NCBI GenBank assembly: GCA_023428645.1
Contig: JAEYXD010000106.1
Location: 1 to 31,037 of the forward strand
DNA length: 31,037 nucleotides
From: Pseudomonadota bacterium
Lineage (GTDB): Bacteria; Pseudomonadota; Gammaproteobacteria; Steroidobacterales; Steroidobacteraceae
Direction of reading: 5' to 3'
Both the position numbers and the translations under genes were made by a program. Below the pieces are notes generated by a model. That model had not been told where the DNA came from and did no database searches. It was given only the letters and a program-made list of their open reading frames with translations. This document shows, one piece after another, positions 9,467-20,100 of this stretch (positions are counted from its first letter, which is position 1; each line of letters starts with the position of its first letter).

Positions 9467-9474
9467 GGGAGAGG
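9467..9474 (+). promoter_or_regulatory. Ribosome binding site deciding the TTG start of fur
   Basis: GGGAGAGG followed by a 5-base spacer precedes the TTG at 9480. There is no ATG at the place where the conserved Fur N-terminus begins, so this strong site supports a TTG start. Confidence 0.75.
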
Positions 9475-9479
9475 ACACC

Positions 9480-9935
9480 TTGGAAACCAACGATCTACGC
9501 AAGGCGGGCCTCAAGGTCACGTTGCCCCGAATCAAGATCCTGGAGATCTTGGGTACCGCGACGCCACGGCACATGAGTGCTGAAGACATCTACAAGCATC
9601 TGTTGGAATCCCATGAAGACATCGGCCTCGCGACGGTCTATCGCGTACTGACCCAGTTCGAAGCGGCGGGCCTGGTCACGCGCCATCATTTCGAGGGCAC
9701 GACGGCCGTGTTCGAGCTGAACGAAGGCCAGCACCACGATCACATCGTGTGTCTGGACTGCGGGAAGGTCGAGGAGTTCATGGATTCGGGCATCGAAGAG
9801 CGGCAACGCACGGTCGCGAACAAGCTGCAGTACGAGCTGCACGATCACGCGATGATTCTTTACGGGCGCTGCAAGCGCGTGAACTGCCCCTCGCGCGACC
9901 AGGGGCGGACCGTGCGACGGATGACCGATAGCTGA
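9480..9935 (+). CDS. fur: Ferric uptake regulator Fur
   Basis: A 151-residue Fur repressor. The N-terminal winged helix includes LKVTLPRIKILEIL and the recognition-helix region GLATVYRVLTQFEAAGLV. The metal/dimer domain has HHDH (85-88) and the zinc-binding pairs C91-x2-C94 (CLDC) and C131-x4-C136. Fur with Fe2+ represses iron-uptake genes. Translation likely starts at a TTG, set by a strong ribosome binding site; the frame is open further upstream, but that part overlaps bamE and has no Fur character. It is divergent from bamE with about 92 bp between starts. Confidence 0.96.
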   Translation: METNDLRKAGLKVTLPRIKILEILGTATPRHMSAEDIYKHLLESHEDIGLATVYRVLTQFEAAGLVTRHHFEGTTAVFELNEGQHHDHIVCLDCGKVEEFMDSGIEERQRTVANKLQYELHDHAMILYGRCKRVNCPSRDQGRTVRRMTDS

Positions 9936-10338
9936 TTCCCTCTCGCGCGGCGGTCCGCGCGCCCCCTGCCATGCGCGGAGCGGGCACGTGCCGAGGTGCA
10001 CGGCACGACCTGTCCTAGGTCACACCCTCGAAGGTCCGCGGCGTCCGCAACGTGTCACAAGGGATCTGTTGCTTTGCGGCCGGGTAGTGTTTTCTTGCGC
10101 ATATTCGCCCGGCACTCGGATTCCACATGAGGCCGAGCGGCGTCAGCTCGCGCCGCCTGCGGCTCTGGCGCGCTGATGCAGGCGAGACGATGGGCGAGCA
10201 CACGATCCATGACCGCAATGACCTCACTGGCACGATGGAACTGGCCCGGCGTCGCATTCCGGGAGCTGCGTCATCGTCGCGGTGATGTGAGCCGAGACCG
10301 CTGGATGGCGGCCCGTCCGGTTCGGGCTCGGTCGTAAC
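9936..10338 (+). other. 403-bp intergenic stretch upstream of a LuxR-type regulator
   Basis: I see no convincing gene here on either strand; the small open frames lack a ribosome binding site or family character. It contains the fur-downstream hairpin and probably the promoter of the regulator at 10339, but no clear -35/-10 pair stands out. Confidence 0.5.
9944..9961 (+). terminator. Hairpin after fur
   Basis: CGCGCGG-cggt-CCGCGCG is a perfect 7-bp stem with a 4-base loop, 8 bp after the fur stop. It is followed by C-rich rather than T-rich sequence. Confidence 0.4.
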
Positions 10339-11085
10339 ATGACCGCCAGCATGCCATCGCAGCTGATCGCCACCGATCCAGCAAACGATGCGCGGACCGC
10401 GGCGGAGGACCGCGGCCAGGTGCTGGTGATCGAAGATCACGCGGGCATCGTCGCTGGATTGCGCTCCGCGCTGCAGAGCCAGGGCGAGCGAGCTCCTGAC
10501 TACGACCTGGTGGTCGCAAGCGCCGTCCAGGAGGGGATCGACGCCCTCAATTCCTGCGTGCAACTCGTCCTGGTCGACCTGCGAACCACCGAGCCGGCGG
10601 AACGAGACCCGTTGCAAGCGCTGTATCGCATGAGGCGTGCGGCGCCGCGAGTGCCGATCGGCATCTTCGGCGCGGACGAGTCGGAGACCTTGATGGCTCG
10701 CGCCATGGCGAGCGGCGCGATCGGCTTCATTCACAAGCACACGCCGGTGAAGGTGCAACTCGCGGCCATCGATCTCATGCGCCACGGCGGCGTATATCTG
10801 AGTGCCAGCTTCATTGCGAATCTGAACACCGTGGGTGCGTCCCCGTCGCGGCTCAAATCGCCGTTCAGCGCACTGTCGGAGGCGCATCTCACGGCACGGC
10901 AGCGATCTGTTTTGGAGCTCGTGCTCAAAGGCGAATCCAACAAGGACATCGCCGAGCAGCTCGGGCTCGGCGTGGGCACCGTGAAGAACTATGTGTCGGG
11001 GCTGCTGAAGCTCGCCCGCGCGACCACGCGCGGGCGGTTGCAGGCACTCGGAAGCGTCGACTCGGACGATCCGCCGGTGAACTAG
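10339..11085 (+). CDS. NarL/LuxR-type response regulator (paralogue 1)
   Basis: A 248-residue two-domain regulator. The receiver (about 27-150) has the acidic pair E32-D33, phospho-acceptor D80 (LVLVDL) and K133 (FIHKHTP). A LuxR/NarL HTH (about 184-238) includes LTARQRSVLELVLKGESNKDIA and GTVKNYVSGLLKL. It should bind DNA as a phosphorylation-controlled dimer, but no histidine kinase gene is in the window. It is convergent with the giant exoprotein gene (64 bp between stops) and closely resembles the regulator at 26607, on the other side of that gene. No good ribosome binding site precedes the ATG at 10339; a second ATG at 10351 is possible. The 20-30 residues before the receiver are extra and low-complexity. 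Confidence 0.88.
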   Translation: MTASMPSQLIATDPANDARTAAEDRGQVLVIEDHAGIVAGLRSALQSQGERAPDYDLVVASAVQEGIDALNSCVQLVLVDLRTTEPAERDPLQALYRMRRAAPRVPIGIFGADESETLMARAMASGAIGFIHKHTPVKVQLAAIDLMRHGGVYLSASFIANLNTVGASPSRLKSPFSALSEAHLTARQRSVLELVLKGESNKDIAEQLGLGVGTVKNYVSGLLKLARATTRGRLQALGSVDSDDPPVN

Positions 11086-11149
11086 CCTCGTCGTCGACCC
11101 GCGTCCGCCTCGTGGAGGACGTGAGCGGTGCGCGCGAAGTCGCAAATCC

Positions 11150-14100
11150 CTAGAAGAAGCTGCACGAGCGACCTTGGCGCTCGCTGTCGCCCTGCTCGAA
11201 TGCGACCGGGCGTTCCGGCATTCGCACACCGCTATCGTCGCTCGCCGCGCAGGGCTCGCTCGCCGATTCCTGCTCGCTGCCACGCGTGAGCGGAGCCTGC
11301 GACGCGGGATTCGACGCATCCAATGCGGACTGGGTGGGGTCCGACAGCCGATCGATCCCGCGCACCTGGATGAAGTTCGAATCGCGCGCGATGAGCGCGC
11401 GTCGTATGGCCTCGCTGAGCGCGAACTCGCTCTGCTCTTGCGTGAGGATCGCGCCTGCATCGCTGGGCACGAAGGTGAGGTCGTAGTTCTTGCCGCCGTT
11501 GCCGTCGTCGATGAAGCCGCTGGCGAGCAGCGTCTTGCCTGCGCCGATGTCGGGATCGGCGAAGACCTGCGACCAGCTCGCGGTGTCGCCGCTCACGAGC
11601 GAACCCGTGCTGAGCATGGGCAGCGCGGCCGACGCGGTCGTGCCGTCGTACGTCTTCACATCCGGTTGCGCCGCAACGGTGAGCGGGCGAGGGGTGATCA
11701 TTCCGCTGCCCGCCGTGAGCGTGACCTCGTAGTTGTTCCCGCCGTTGCCATCCTCGAGCGTGAGCAGCATCGGTGTGAGTGCGCTCGTCCCTGCGTTGCG
11801 CGTCGCGAACACTTGCGCCCCGACGGCGGTATCGGTGCCCTGCAAGCCTGCGATCGTCGGCATTGCGCCGCTCGACGTCGTGCCGTCGTACTCACGCGTG
11901 TCCGGCGCTGCCGTCACGAGCAAGCGTGCGGGCGTGATATCGGCCGTCAGGCCGACCGGTTGACTCAAGACATAGTTGCCGGCGTCGATGCCGGAGACCC
12001 CGAACCCGGTGGCCGTCACCGTCTTGCCTGTGCCCACGTGCTGGTCCGCGAACGTGCCCCTGCCTTGCGCGAGGACGACATCGTCCTGGCCCAACACCCC
12101 GGCCAGGCTGCCTGCCGTGAGGATCGCGTCGATCGTCGCATCGTAGAGCTTGCTCCGCGCCGTCACGCCCGTGATGGTGAGTGCGGCGGGAGTAATGTCG
12201 GCGGTCACGTCATCGGGCTGCGCCAGATGGTAGTTGCCCGCGTCGGCGCCCGTCAGTGCGTAGCCCGTGACGAGCACCGCTTTGGCGGTGCCGACGTTCT
12301 TGTCGACGAACTGTCCTTCGCCGGCCATGAGCGCCACGACATCGGTGCCCAGCACGCCGCTCAGAATGCCGCCGGTGAGCGCCGCATCGGTTGTAGCGTC
12401 GTAGACCTTGTTCGCGGCCGTCATGCCGAGGATCGACAGCGACGCGGGCGTGATGTCCGCCGTGAGTCCCATCGGTTGAGCGAGCGTGTAGTTGCCCGCG
12501 TCCGCCCCGCCCAAGGCGTAGCCGAACACGCTGACAGCAATGCCGGCGCCGACGTTCTTGTCGGCGAACGTCGCGGTGGGCGTGCCGAGCACGACGAGAT
12601 CGTCGTTGCCGAGCCGACCTTCGAGCGTCGCCGCGCCGGACAGCGTTGCGGTGACGCTCGCATCGTAGACCTTGTCGTTCGCGGACAGGCCGCCGAGCGT
12701 GATCGACGCGGGCGTGATGCTCGCTGTGAGCCCGGCCGGCTGCACGAGCTCGTAGTTGCCGGCATCCGCGCCGTGGAGCGCGAAGCCCGATGCGGTCACC
12801 GCCTTGTTCGTACCGACGTTCTTGTCGGAGAACGCGCCGATGCCGGCGCCCACGACGACCGCGTCGTTCGGCAGCGCGCCGATGAGCGTGCCGCCGAAGA
12901 GCGTGGCAGCGGTGGTCGCATCGTAGGTCTTGTCCAGCGCCACGACGCCGTCCAGCGTCAGTCGCGCCGGCGTGATGTTCGCAACGAGATCCGTGGGCTG
13001 GATGAGCGTGTAATTGCGCGCGTCGCTGCCGGCGAGCGTCAAGCCGGTCACGGTCACCGGTTTGCCGTTGCCCACGTTCTTGTCCGCAAACGCGCCCAGC
13101 GCGGCGCCCGTGAGGCTCACGTCGTCCTGGCCGATGATGGCGGAGAGGAACGCGCCGCTCGTGAGCAGCGGGGCGGCCGTCGTCGCGTCGTACACCTTGT
13201 TCTCCGCCACGATACCCCGCACGTCGATCGCCAACGGCGTGATGCTCGCGGTCGTGGTTTCGGTCGGGCTCAAAAGGTAGTTGTGAGCATCGCTGCCCGT
13301 CAGTGTGAAGCCGGTGATCGTGACCGTCTTGTCGACGCCGACGTTCTTGTCATCGAACAGACCGATCGCGCCCGACGTGACGAGCCGCACATCCTCGGCG
13401 CCGGGAAGCAAGCCCGCCAGTCTCGAGCCGCTCGTGTCCAGCGTGGCCGTGCGATTGCCGTCGTAGATCTTGTCCGCGGCCGTCGTGCCGCTGACCGAAG
13501 TGCCGTTCGTACCGAGCATGAACGGCGTGATGAAGGCCGCGAGCCCCACCGGCTGGAGCACGTTGTAATTGCCCGCATCAACGCCCGTGATCGCGTACCC
13601 GCTGGCCGTGACCGGCTTGCCGTTGCCGACGTCCGGCGTGTCGAACGACCCGAGCGCGCCGGCCGTCGACAGCACGACGTCGTCGTTAGCGAGGACACCG
13701 GCCAGCGCCGCATGGGCGTTGTCCAAGGTCGCGTTCCGGGTCGTGTCGAAAACCTTGTCCAAGGCGACCACGCCGACGACGGGCAGATCGCGCGGCGTGA
13801 TATTCACCGTCAAACCGGTGGGCTGCAGCAAGCGATAGTTGGCCGCGTCCGTACCGGCAATCGCGAACCCGGTAACCGTCACCGACTTGCCGTCGCCCAC
13901 GTTCTTGTCGGCCATCGCGCCGATTGCGCTACCGCTTGCCAAATCGACCGAATCGTCGAGCAGTACACCCTCGAGCCGCGAGCCGTCGGTGTTCAAGGCG
14001 ACGCCAGTGGTTGCATCGTAGACACGGTCGTTGGCCGCGGTGCCGAGAACGGTCAGCGTCGCGGGCGTGATCGCGGCGGTGAGGCCGGAGGGTTCGGCCA

Positions 14101-17100
14101 GCGTGTAGTTGCCAGCGTCGCTGCCCTGCAGGCTCGAACCCGTGACCGTGACGGGCTTGCTCGTGCCGACGTTCTTGTTGTCGAACGCGGCGGCGCCGAG
14201 CACGAGCGAGACGTCGTCGCCCGCGACCGTGTTGCTCAGCGTGCCGCCGGAGATCTGCGCGACGTTCGTGGCGTCGTACACGCGGTCGTGCGCAATCACG
14301 TTGATCGCATTGATCATGCGCGCGGTGATGTTCGCCGTCAGGCCCGTCGGCGTGGTGAACGTGTAATTGCCGGCGTCGAGGCCGCTGAGGAGCATGTTGC
14401 TGGCAGTGACGCTCTTGCCGACGCCGACGTTCTTGTCGGAGAACAACAGCGTCGGCGTGGAGACTGCGATGTCGTCGCCTGTGATGACGCCGATCAGTGG
14501 GCCGACGCTCCCCGTTGCATCGAGCAGGCCGTCGTACACTTTGTGATTCACCGTGATCGCGGCGCTCAACGCCTTCGGCGTGATCGTGCCCGGTGCGCCG
14601 AGCAAGGTGACGGCGTAATTCTCCCCGTCGTTGCCGTCGCCGAGCAGGTAGTCGACGACGTTCAGCGTGCGCTCGCCCGCATTTCGCGAATCGTACGTCT
14701 GCACCAGCCGCGTGAGCGTATCGTCGAACGCGAGGCTGCCGGCGCTCAGGACCGGTCGCACGCTCGAAGAATCGTTGCCGTCGTACACCTTCGTGCCGGT
14801 TTGCGCCGCGATCGTGATCGGTCGCGGGGTGATGCGCAGCACCGAGGAGCCGGTGACCGACGCGAGGTTGGAGTAATTGCCAGCGGCGGGGCCGGTGGGC
14901 GCGTCCAACGTGGCGGCGGTGATTTGATAGGCGCCCACATTTTCACCGGCCTGGCGGCGCAGTTCGGTCACGATCGCGCTGACGCGGCCTCTGTCATCGA
15001 TGTGCTCCACGGTGTCCCAGGTCGTCACCGCGCGGTTGACCGGTTGCAGTGTCACCGCGATGCTCGACCAGTCGGGATCGGCCTCGCCGTACACCTTGGT
15101 TTGGTCGCCGAGCAGGCCGCCGAGCGGCGCGGGCGTGATCGCCAACGTCGGCGCGGCGGCGAGCGTGGGCGCGAGATAGTTGCCGGCGGCGCTGCCCGTG
15201 AGCGCGCCGAACGTGACGCCCGTGATCGCACGAGTTCCGACCTCTTCTCCCGCTTCGCGATCGATATCGGCGATGGCCACCGCGAGCTTCGCGGCGTCGC
15301 TCACCGCCACGCCGCCGTTCCAGGTGGCGACGGTCCGGTCGACGGCGTTCAACGTCGGCGTGATGCCCGCGAGGGCAGGATCATCGTTGCCGTAGACTTT
15401 CGTCAGCGTGGGCAGCGCCGCGGTCAATGAGCGCGGTGTGATCTGCAATACCGGCGTGCCGAGCAGCGTCGGCGGCAGATAGTTGCCGGCCGCCTCACCG
15501 CCGAGAGCGGCGAACGTCGCGCTCGTGATGACCCTCGTTCCGACGCTTTCGCCAGCCTCGCGCGCGAGCGCGGTGACGGCGGTTTGCACCCGGTCGGTAT
15601 CGTCGATGAGCACCATGCCGTTCCAGGTGGAGATGTCCCGCTCGACCACCGAGAGTGTCACCGCGATGCCTGCGAGTGCAGGATCATCGTCGCCGTAGAT
15701 CTTGCTCGGATCGGCGAAGGCTGCCGTCAGCGGGGCAGCGCTGATCGTGAGCCGCGGGGTGCCTGCCAGCGTTGGGTGCAGATAATTCGCGGCGCGACTG
15801 CCGGTGAGCGGATTGAAGGTCGCGGCCGTAATGTCGCGGCTGCCGACGTCTTCACCCACAGCGCGGGTGAGCGAGCTGAGGGTGACTCGAACATCGGCCG
15901 AGTCATCGACGTTCACGCCGCCGTTCCAAGTGGTGATGGTGCGATTGATCAGGCCGTTGAGCGTGGGCGTGATGTCCGCGAGTGATGGATCGGCCTCGCC
16001 ATACACTTTGCTCTGTGGGTCGATCGTCGCGCTCAGCGGTGCAGCGGTGATGCTGAGCGTGGGTGTACCGGTGAGTATCGGCTGCGCGTAATTCGCCGCG
16101 CGGCTGCCGGTGAGCGGCGTGAACGTCGCGGCGGTGATGTCACGCGTGCCGACATCTTCACCTGCGGTGCGCGTGAGCGACGCAACGCTCGTCGCGACTT
16201 CGCCGGTGTCATTGATCCGAGCCGTTCCATTCCAGGTCATGACATCGCGATCGACGATGTTGAGCGACGGCACGATACCAGCGAGCGCCGGATCGTCGGC
16301 GCCGTAGACCTTCGTCTGCTCATCGAGCGTGGCGAGCAGATCGCGCGCAGTGATGTGCAGGATGGAGCCGTCATCGAGCGTCGGCGCGAGATAGTTGCCC
16401 GCTGAGCTGCCGGCAAGATCGGTGAAGGTCGCGGCGGTGATGGCGTACGCGCCGACGTCCTCGCCCGCGGCGCGAGCGAGATGGCTCACGGTGGTCGATA
16501 TGGCCTCCGCATCGTTGACGATGACCTCGCCGTTCCAAGTGGTGATGGTGCGATTGACGAAATCGAGCGCGGGCACGATGCCTGCCAGCAACGGATCATC
16601 ATTCCCGTAGATCTTGCTCTGATCCGCGAGCGTGGCTGTCAGCGCACGCTGCGAGATCGTCAACGTCGGCGCACCGGTGAAGCTCGCCGAGCTGCTGTAG
16701 TTGAAGGCGCGGCTGCCGGTGGACGAGGAGAGCGTGGCGCCAGTGATCGCGTACGTGCCGACGTTCTCGCCGACCTCGCGCGTGAGTCCAGTGACGCTGG
16801 CGGTGACTTCACCGGTGTCATCGATCACCGTCGAGCCGTACCAGGTCGCGACCGTGCGGTTCACGGCATCGAGCGTGACGGGGATGCCGGCGAGGTCCGG
16901 ATCGTCAGCGCCGTACACTTTCGTTTGATCCGGCAACGTGGCCGTGAGCGGCGCGGGCGTGATCTCCAGCACCGTCAGGCCGTCCAGCACCGGCGCGGAA
17001 TAGTTGCTGCTGGAGGGGCCGATGACATCGAAGCTCGCGTCCGTGACGTGACGCGTGCCGACGTCCTCGCCGGTTTCGCGGGTCAATGACGCGACCGCGG

Positions 17101-20100
17101 CGGTGAGGAGGTTGCTGTCGTCCAGCGTCGTGACGTTGCCGTTGATGTCGGTGACGGTGCGATTGACGAGTCCGCTGAGCGTGACCGGGATCGCCGCGAG
17201 CCCTGGGTCGTCCGCTCCATACACCTTGCTCTGATTGGCGATCGTGGCAGCCAATGGCGCGGGCGTGATGACGAACGGGTTCGTCGCGCCGTCGAGCGTG
17301 AGCGCGTAGTTCCGTCCGCCGTTGCCGTCGCTCACTGCCAAAGAACCGACGGTGAATGTGTAACTGCCGGCGGTCTCGCCAGCGACGCGGCCCATGGCGC
17401 CGGTCATGGTGTTGCCGTTGACGAGAGTGCCGCTGGCGATGCCGAACGCGCTCGCCAAGCCCGCCGGATCGTCGGTGCCGTACACCTTCGTCGAGCCGGC
17501 ACTCGCTTGAACAGTGATGGGCCGCGGATCGACCGTGAGCAGGCCGGGCGCCGAGTAGTTCGCGCTGAAACCGGAAGCGAGTAGCGAGGGCTGGTTGCCG
17601 AGATCGATCGCGTAAGTTCCGACGTTCGCGGTCGTGGCCGAGCCCGACGACGTCGGTGCGAACTGGCTCACGTCGCCCATCGCCTGCGTCGGGCTGATGG
17701 CGCTATAGGCGATTCCCCAGCCGTTCATCGCCGTGACTTGCGGCGCGAACTGCGCCGCCACCGCGCCCGCCACGATCGCGCTGCCGTCGTCGCCGTAGGT
17801 TTTGGTCGCAGCCGTCGTGGAGATGTTCAGATGCGGCGAGAGGTTGAACACATAGCGATTGCCGGCCGGCACGGACTGGGGCGGGAGCGTGTCGAAGTTG
17901 CTGCCCCAGAGGGCGTCATTGCCGCTGACGAGCGGCGTCGAGCCGAAGTCGGCCGCACCCGGATCCGGCAGATAGACGATCCATCGTCCAGCGCTCGGCA
18001 TGAGCGGGCTGGACGTGCCTGTCTGATCGAACAACGTGCTCGACGACAGCACGATGTCGTTGTTCGCGCCGCCCGACGTGGCGACCGTGTGGCTGGCGCC
18101 CAGCACGATGCTGCCGCCGATGCGGGCAGTGAGGCCGCCACCCGTGTTGTACACCGTGCCGCTCGCGTTCAACGAGCCTGCGACCGGCGCCAGCAGCGTC
18201 ACGGGATCGGTGAAGGTCACCGAGCCGAGACCGATCGCGCTCGAACCATCGCCGCGGCCGATGACGATCTCACTGAAGCCATCGGCGAAGCGGCGCGACG
18301 CGCCATTGAACATCGAGGCGGGCAATTGCAGCGCGCCGCTCACGCCGCCGATCGCGATGGCGCTGGCGCTCTCGTACGGTTCGAGGCGGAGCAGGTGGCT
18401 GCCGCTCGCCAGACCGGTGAAGCCCGTCAGTCCGCTGGTTCGCAACGTGATGTTGGCGGTGCCGCGGGCGGTGATATTGGCGCTCGATGTGAAGGTGCCC
18501 GGCGTGTTCACCAGAATGTCGCCGTCGGCAGTGAGCGCGCCCAAAGTCACATTGCCCACGCTGGGATCGACGGTGATCGTGCCCGCGGTGGTGTTGGCGG
18601 TGACTGGCGACAAGAAACTGATACCGCGATTGCCGGTGAGCCGTACTGGACCGTCGGCGACGATCGAGCCCGCGGCGCCGAAGCTGGTGATGGCATTCGC
18701 GGTCGTGCTCGCCGTCGTGCCCATGAGGGTGACGCCGCCGGTGCCGCCTGCGATCTGGACCGCGGCCGGCGTTGCGGAAACGCCGAACGAGATCGGGACG
18801 GAGCTCGCGCCCGTCGACGTGTTCGTGCCGGAGATCGCGACCGCGCCAGTCGCGCCCGAACGCAGCCGCACCGTTCCGGCACCCACGATGGCCATCGCAT
18901 TGGAGGTCGCGGCATCGGCGACAGTCTGGCGCGCGGTGATCGTGAGATTGCCGCCTGCGGTCACATCGACCAGCGAGGTCGACGTGATGTTCACGCCGAC
19001 ACCGCCGACGCCCGTGCCAGTGCCCGTGATCGTGATGTCGCCGGTGCTGGTGAGCGTGTTGTTGCTGATTGCGACGGCGTAGGTGGTCGCCGCGGTGCCC
19101 GTGATCGTCGTGCCCCCCGTGCCGCTCGTCACGACCGTGCCGGGAGAGAAGGCGACACCGGCATGTCCCACCGGCCTCGAGTCGCCGACGAGCGTGATGC
19201 CACCGGTGCCGCTGGTCAACAATTGACCGCTGGCGACACGGACTGCCGGCCCCGCGGCGCCGCTCAGGCTGGTGGCGTTGAAATCGATGTTGCCGCCGCC
19301 GGCATCGACGATGGCGCCGTTCGATACGCCGATCCCCCAGAACCCGCCCGACCACGCCACGGCGGGTCCGGTGCCGGCACTGCCGCCCACGCCCGAGATG
19401 TTGCCGCCTCGAGTCGTGATGCTGCTGTTGATCGTGATCGGGCCGCCGGCTGCGTCGTTGAAGCGAGTGTTGAGCACGACGTTCAGCGGTCCGGTGCCGC
19501 TGTGCGCGGTGATCGCGTTGTCGATGAGGATCTGATCGTTCGTGCGGATCGTGACAGTGGAGAGGCCTGTGGCCGCCGACGTCTTGGTGATTGCGGCGGG
19601 CGTCAGCGCGCCCGCCGAGAACAACGTCAAGTCGCCGCTGCCGGCCAACGTGATCGCACCCGTGGCAAGCGTGGTGCCCGCACTGACCGAGCTCGCAGCG
19701 CTGCCGGTGAGGTTGATCGTGCCGGTCGTGATCGTCGTCGCGGCGCTCGCGGTCAAGGCGCCGCTCGCGCTGATGGGGCCCGCGAGGAGGCGATTGCCGG
19801 CGGCCACCGTGAGATCGCCGGCCGCCGTCAACCCATTGGGACTCTCGATATACCCCGCGGGTGCTTGTAGCGTGAGCGCGCCGCCGTTTTGAGCGAACCT
19901 GCTGACGATGATGTTGCCGCTGGCCGCGACGACGCTGCTCGGCCCGCCGGCGCTTTGTGTGATCGTGCCGCGGAAGAAGATGCTCTTGTTGCCGCGGATG
20001 TTCACCGCGCCGGCGGAGTTGATGACGTTCGTGGTGCCGAAGGAGTCGAACGAGAAAGTGCCGGCCGTGGCCGCGGTGCCGGTGATTTCCACGCCGCCGG

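Noticed and set aside
10015..11460. 481-codon minus-strand frame covering the regulator at 10339
   Set aside because: It is antisense to a clear response regulator and enters the exoprotein gene out of frame; no motif or start signal was seen.
12290..14430. Regularly spaced repeats that could suggest a CRISPR array
   Set aside because: Spacing is about 250 bp, the repeats are imperfect and in frame, and they encode the YDG consensus; there are no short uniform spacers or cas genes.
11174..15430. Plus-strand open frame of 1,418 codons opposite the exoprotein gene
   Set aside because: It is antisense to the YDG/MBG repeats, extremely Arg/Ala/Asp-rich, has no recognisable domain or ribosome binding site, and its periodicity mirrors the repeats on the other strand.
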